From: Rhizobium herbae
Lineage (GTDB): Bacteria > Pseudomonadota > Alphaproteobacteria > Rhizobiales > Rhizobiaceae
Assembly (NCBI RefSeq): GCF_017873135.1
Contig: NZ_JAGGJV010000001.1
Coordinates: forward strand, 62,001-126,000
Direction of reading: 5' to 3'
DNA length: 64,000 nucleotides
Shown here: piece after piece, positions 60,004 to 64,000 of the stretch
Position numbering within the stretch: the stretch's first letter is position 1
Layout: every line of letters begins with the position of its first letter
Notes under the pieces: generated by a model
What the model was told of the DNA's origin: nothing
Databases searched by the model: none
What the model saw: only the letters and a program-made list of their open reading frames with translations
Position numbers and translations under genes: made by a program

Positions 60004-60191
60004 TCCTTGGAGTGCGCCCCCAACTCGTCGAGGCTGGAGCAAAAATTGCCCGCAAACACAAAAGCTTGACCGCAGGCGAATAAAGCCCGCCGTAAAATCG
60101 TATGCTCTACAATAGCAGTTGACGAAGCGTGAGGGGCTTGCCAGTCTTGCCTCGGGATTCCGGCTGCTGCAGGAATGGTGAGGGATATTTC

Positions 60192-61451
60192 GTGAGTGCG
60201 GGTGCTATTCTTGTCTGGTCGTTGATGGGACTTGCAGGGCTTCTGGCCGTACCTGCGGTCAGTCATACCAATGCCAGCACCACCTTCTCGCTGATGGCGT
60301 CTTCCGCAGCCTTTACCGGCATGGCGATCGCACAATTCATGGCGACGCGTCCGCCTTTTGTCGAGCGCCTTTTCGGCGGGCTCGACCGGATCTACCAGAC
60401 CCATCGCAAGGTCGGCATCACGGTGCTGGTCCTGATCCTCGTGCACTATTTCATAACGCCGGATTTCAAAGGCCTGTCGCTGACAGGCGGGTTGAACAAG
60501 CTCGCGGCCTTGGCAGGGGAATATGCGTTCTACGCCCTGATCGTGCTGCTGGTACTGAGCATCGTCAAGATCATTCCGAAGACGAAGATCGAGATTCCCT
60601 ATCATTTCTGGCGCTTGACGCATCGCTTTATCGGGCTTCTGTTCGTGATGGTCGCCTTCCACCAGACCTTCATCAAGAGACCGTATGACGGCACCGCGAT
60701 GCTGGCGACCTATCTCAATGTCTTCGCGCTGATCGGCACGGCAAGCTACATTTACACACAGCTCTTTCCATGGCTGCGCACCCGCAGCTACGAGGTCTTC
60801 GACGTGACACGCCACGAGGGTGCGACCATCATCTCGGCGCGGCCGACCGGGCGGCCACTGAAGGCAAAACCCGGCCAGTTCGGATTCTTCCGGGTTGCCA
60901 AGCCGGGCCTGCGCGAGCCGCATCCGTTCACGATCGCCGGCATGGACGAGAATGGCGTCGTCCGTTTCGCCATCAAGCCGCTTGGCGACTACACCAAGGC
61001 TTTGCGTGATGGCATCGCCGTCGGTGACCGCCTGAAGCTGGAGGGCGGCTACGGCCGTTTCAACCATCGCCGTGGTGGCAAGAAGCAGATCTGGCTTGCC
61101 GGCGGTATCGGCGTGACGCCATTCCTTGCCATGGCGGGACGCCTCAAGGGGGATGAGGGCCAGGACATTCATATGGTATACTGCGTGCGCGATCGGAGTG
61201 AGGCCATCGGTCTGGACACTTTCGAGGCGCAGGCAGAAAAACTTCCGAATTTCAGTTTTACTTTGCATGATTCCAAAACCGACGGTCGGCTCGACGCAGC
61301 AAAACTTGCCGCGTCAAGCACTGTCGATCCGGCGGGGGCAGACCTCTGGTTCTGCGGGCCGCCGCCTTTAAGAAAAGCAATTGAAAAAGGCCTGAAGGAA
61401 CTCGGCAAGAAGCCCAAACGGGTCGAGTTCGAGCAGTTCGAGTTCCGCTAG
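60192..61451 (+). CDS. Ferric-reductase-like flavocytochrome
   Basis: A 419-residue membrane oxidoreductase. N-terminal half: about six membrane segments of the ferric-reductase (NOX/FRE-like) type with histidines suited to bind two haems (THRKVGITVLVLILVHYF, RLTHRFIGLLFVMVAFHQTF). C-terminal half: FAD/NAD module (GQFGFFRV, EPHPFTIAG, LEGGYGRF, WLAGGIGVTPFLAMA, LWFCGPPPLRKAI). It would carry electrons from NAD(P)H across the membrane. GTG start at 60192 with GGTGAGGGA upstream; an earlier ATG at 60129 lacks support. Followed 50 bases on by a multihaem cytochrome gene, the likely acceptor. Confidence 0.85.
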   Translation: MSAGAILVWSLMGLAGLLAVPAVSHTNASTTFSLMASSAAFTGMAIAQFMATRPPFVERLFGGLDRIYQTHRKVGITVLVLILVHYFITPDFKGLSLTGGLNKLAALAGEYAFYALIVLLVLSIVKIIPKTKIEIPYHFWRLTHRFIGLLFVMVAFHQTFIKRPYDGTAMLATYLNVFALIGTASYIYTQLFPWLRTRSYEVFDVTRHEGATIISARPTGRPLKAKPGQFGFFRVAKPGLREPHPFTIAGMDENGVVRFAIKPLGDYTKALRDGIAVGDRLKLEGGYGRFNHRRGGKKQIWLAGGIGVTPFLAMAGRLKGDEGQDIHMVYCVRDRSEAIGLDTFEAQAEKLPNFSFTLHDSKTDGRLDAAKLAASSTVDPAGADLWFCGPPPLRKAIEKGLKELGKKPKRVEFEQFEFR

Positions 61452-61500
61452 ACGCGCGTCGCATATTTTTTGTCGTTTGAGAAAGCAAGGGGAACAAGCC

Positions 61501-64000
61501 ATGCGCATGTTCGATCGACTGCCTGGGAAAATGATCCGCAGCCTGCGCCTGCCGCGACATATGCTGGCGATGGCCGCAGCCGTTCTGGCGCTTGCCCACT
61601 GTCCGGGCACGGCGTCGGCGCGCGACGCTTTCGCTGACGATGCCTATGCGACCTACAAGGCGAACACCGACAACGGCAAGTATCTGTTCAACGCATCCGG
61701 CTGCGGTGCCTGCCATGGATCGGGCAGCAATACCGAGCTCCTGTCCGGCGGCCTCCAGATGGACACGGCGATCGGCAAGTTCTACGCACCGAACATTTCG
61801 CCCCATGCCAACGGCATCGGGGGCTGGACCAACGCCCAGTTCCTTAATGCGGTGATGCAGGGGATCGATCGCGAGGGCAACAACCTCTATCCCGTCATGC
61901 CCTACACAGCCTATGGCGGCATGAAGCCGGAGGATGTGCTCGACATCAAGGCCTATATCGATACGCTGGTTCAGTCCGACGCTGTGTCGCAGGAACATGA
62001 GATCGCTTTCCCTTATAGCCGCCAGACGACCATCACTCTGTGGAAGCGCAGTCATTTCAACGTGCCGGAATATCAGTCGCGCGAAGAAACGCAGATGGAG
62101 CGGGGGCGCTATCTCGTCGAAAACGTCGGTGGCTGCGGCGATTGCCACACGCCACGCACGACCACCTACGGCCTTGACATGGAAAACGCCTATGCGGGCG
62201 AAAAGGGTCTGACCGGGGCGGTGGCGCCCGATATCACCAAGGCGCGGATGGCAGGGCTTGCCTCGCCGGAAGTGTTCACCGTCGGCTTGATCGACGAAGG
62301 CAAGAAGTTGTCGGGCGCTCCGCTGACCGACCCGGTGATGCGCGAGATCGCCCACGGCCTTTCTGCGTTGACGGAGAAGGACCGCACGGCGATTTACGCC
62401 TTCCTCTCCGACCGTGAGGTCAAGCCGCCGGAACCGGTGGCGCAATCGGCGACCGCGGTCTGCAAGGAAAGCACGCCCGCAGCCGCTCTCTCCGGCGACA
62501 ATGCAGCCCTTGCGACGCAGGCCGATGCCTTCATCGGCAAATATTGCCGCAATTGCCATGGTCCGGGCGAAAGCTCTCAAGGGTCCTATCCGGCCGGCGA
62601 CCTGACGACGATCGCCGCCGACGCCGCCTTCGTGGTCCCGGGCGACGCTGCCAAATCCCGTCTCTTCACCTCGGTGACCAGCGGTCGCATGCCGCTGGGC
62701 AAGCGGCCGACCGCGGAAGAGGTCAAGAGCCTCGAGGATTGGATCAACTCGCTCAACAAGTCGAACCTGCCCCAGACCGCCGCGTCCAAACCCGATCGCA
62801 CGCGGCCGATGCTATCTTATGGTGATTTCGTCGAGGCCGGACTGAAGGACATCTCCAAGGTCAGCGACCTCGACCGGCAATACATGCGCTATTTCTCCTA
62901 CCGCAACCAGTACAACGGCATGATGGGTTGCGAGGAGGACAAGACCTTCATGAAGCGCATGGACGTACTGGCCGGCGGCTTCAAGAAACTTTTGAATTCA
63001 TTGTCCTATGGCCCGAAACTTGTTCTTCCGCAGGAAGTCGAGGGAACCAACGGGCTGATGGTCCGGGTGGATCTTCGCGACCTGCAATGGTCGGCGGAGG
63101 ACTACAATTTCCTGATCTCGCAGTATTTCTACGGTGTCGATCCGGGCAGCGACGCGTCGCTTCTGGCGCTGACCAAGGAAACCGATACCGTCCTGCCGAT
63201 CATGCGCATCGACTGGTTCATGGCCAATGCGGCCAAGCCGAAGATCTACAATGTTCTCATGAAACTGCCGACCCATATCCGGGAACTCGAAAAGCGGTTC
63301 CAGATCGATGTGGATGAGAACATTCGGCGCCGCCAGGTGCTCAGAGCCGGTTTCGCCGATGGCTCGTCCGGCGTGTCTGATCACAATCGCATGCTGGAGC
63401 GCCACGACATGCCGTTCGGCGGCTACTACTGGAAATCCTATGATTTCGGCGGCGATGTCGGCAAGCAGGTTCTGAAGCGCTTCCCGCATGGACCCAAGGA
63501 AATCGAACCGCTCGATGCCGGCTTGAGTTCGTTCGAACATGATGGCGGAGAAATGATCTTCTCGCTGCCCAACGGGTTGCAGGGATATTACCTGTCGACC
63601 GCGGAAGGAAAGCAGCTCGATGTCGGGCCGACCAGCATCGTCTCGTTCCGGGAACGGCCGATCGGCAAGGGGGTCGAGATCACCAATGCCCGCTCCTGCT
63701 TCGACTGCCACGCCAACGGCATCCTGTCGAAACGCGACCAGTTGCGCGAGCATATCGAGACATCGACGCTGTTCAGCAAGGATCAGCAGGCGGTCCTGCT
63801 GGACATGTATGTGCCGCAGGAGGAATTGGATGCGGCCTACAACAAGGATCGCCAGCGTTTTGTCGAAGCCTTGGTGAAGCTCGGCGTCACCGAGCCGACA
63901 CCGGATGGCAGCGCGCAGAGTATGCAAGCGCCCGGCAATGCCGAGCTGGTCACGTATTTCGGTGACAAATACGAGGATGAACTCGATTTCGAAGCTCTTG
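61501..64000 (+). CDS. Tetrahaem cytochrome c, C-terminus outside the window
   Basis: At least 833 residues, open to the end of the window. Signal peptide (about 20-40, ending ASA), then four c-type haem motifs: CGACH (Cys68), CGDCH (212), CRNCH (349) and CFDCH (733). The first two domains, with NLYPVMPYTAYGGM, look like the cytochrome subunit of alcohol/gluconate dehydrogenases; the third, with RMPLGKRPTAEEV, like PSCyt1-type domains. About 380 residues between the third and fourth motif are of no recognised family. AAGGGGAA precedes the ATG. Probably accepts electrons from the upstream flavocytochrome or a dehydrogenase. Confidence 0.85.
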   Translation, partial: MRMFDRLPGKMIRSLRLPRHMLAMAAAVLALAHCPGTASARDAFADDAYATYKANTDNGKYLFNASGCGACHGSGSNTELLSGGLQMDTAIGKFYAPNISPHANGIGGWTNAQFLNAVMQGIDREGNNLYPVMPYTAYGGMKPEDVLDIKAYIDTLVQSDAVSQEHEIAFPYSRQTTITLWKRSHFNVPEYQSREETQMERGRYLVENVGGCGDCHTPRTTTYGLDMENAYAGEKGLTGAVAPDITKARMAGLASPEVFTVGLIDEGKKLSGAPLTDPVMREIAHGLSALTEKDRTAIYAFLSDREVKPPEPVAQSATAVCKESTPAAALSGDNAALATQADAFIGKYCRNCHGPGESSQGSYPAGDLTTIAADAAFVVPGDAAKSRLFTSVTSGRMPLGKRPTAEEVKSLEDWINSLNKSNLPQTAASKPDRTRPMLSYGDFVEAGLKDISKVSDLDRQYMRYFSYRNQYNGMMGCEEDKTFMKRMDVLAGGFKKLLNSLSYGPKLVLPQEVEGTNGLMVRVDLRDLQWSAEDYNFLISQYFYGVDPGSDASLLALTKETDTVLPIMRIDWFMANAAKPKIYNVLMKLPTHIRELEKRFQIDVDENIRRRQVLRAGFADGSSGVSDHNRMLERHDMPFGGYYWKSYDFGGDVGKQVLKRFPHGPKEIEPLDAGLSSFEHDGGEMIFSLPNGLQGYYLSTAEGKQLDVGPTSIVSFRERPIGKGVEITNARSCFDCHANGILSKRDQLREHIETSTLFSKDQQAVLLDMYVPQEELDAAYNKDRQRFVEALVKLGVTEPTPDGSAQSMQAPGNAELVTYFGDKYEDELDFEAL

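Overview
The window is a 64-kb stretch of high-GC alphaproteobacterial chromosome. Gene content and order match the Rhizobiaceae (Rhizobium/Agrobacterium group): secG and pyrG near tpiA, kdsA-eno-ftsB-pdhABC-lpdA-lipA, a fused ispDF, dusB(nifR3)-ntrB-ntrC-ntrY-ntrX-dat-hfq-hflX-mazG, and a cysG-DUF2849-cysI-DUF934 sulfite-reduction operon followed by fpr. RIME-like palindromic intergenic repeats support this placement. I recognise no insertion sequence, prophage, CRISPR array, rRNA or tRNA. Genus and species are not determined.

Layout. 1-4.7 kb: end of an SDR-type epimerase, a small lipoprotein, a GNAT acetyltransferase, parE (minus strand) and an exported alpha/beta hydrolase. 4.8-10.6 kb: a tight five-gene operon (HAD-UbiA fusion, DprE1-like FAD oxidase, ArnE/F-like small transporter, extended SDR, class III aminotransferase) closed by a perfect bidirectional terminator. 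It looks like a route to a polyprenyl-phosphate-linked pentose, perhaps an aminopentose, and is the best candidate for an undescribed system. 10.7-15.4 kb: YceI/cytochrome b561, tpiA, secG, pyrG. 15.5-18 kb: an MCP-CheW pair. 18-19 kb: about 1 kb with no credible gene but dense, long-range RNA-like base pairing. 19-24 kb: a cytoplasmic GH32 fructosidase, a lysozyme-fold (SLT) lipoprotein, and a LysR regulator divergent from two SDR genes.

24-37 kb is core metabolism: a VOC protein, kdsA, eno, ftsB-like, the pyruvate dehydrogenase genes with lpdA and lipA, and several small enzymes. 37-50 kb holds cinA-like/ispDF (minus strand), the nitrogen-regulation operon, then dat, hfq, hflX and mazG. 50-56 kb holds a deaminase and sulfite assimilation. 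56-57.8 kb is a GntR regulator divergent from a DapA-family aldolase/deaminase, with twin operators between them. 57.9-64 kb is more accessory: an RTX serralysin-like protease, a small exported protein, a ferric-reductase-type flavocytochrome and a tetrahaem cytochrome c cut by the window edge.

Family names are based on motifs read by eye. No database search or folding program was run. Base-paired elements were checked base by base, but their functions are inferred.
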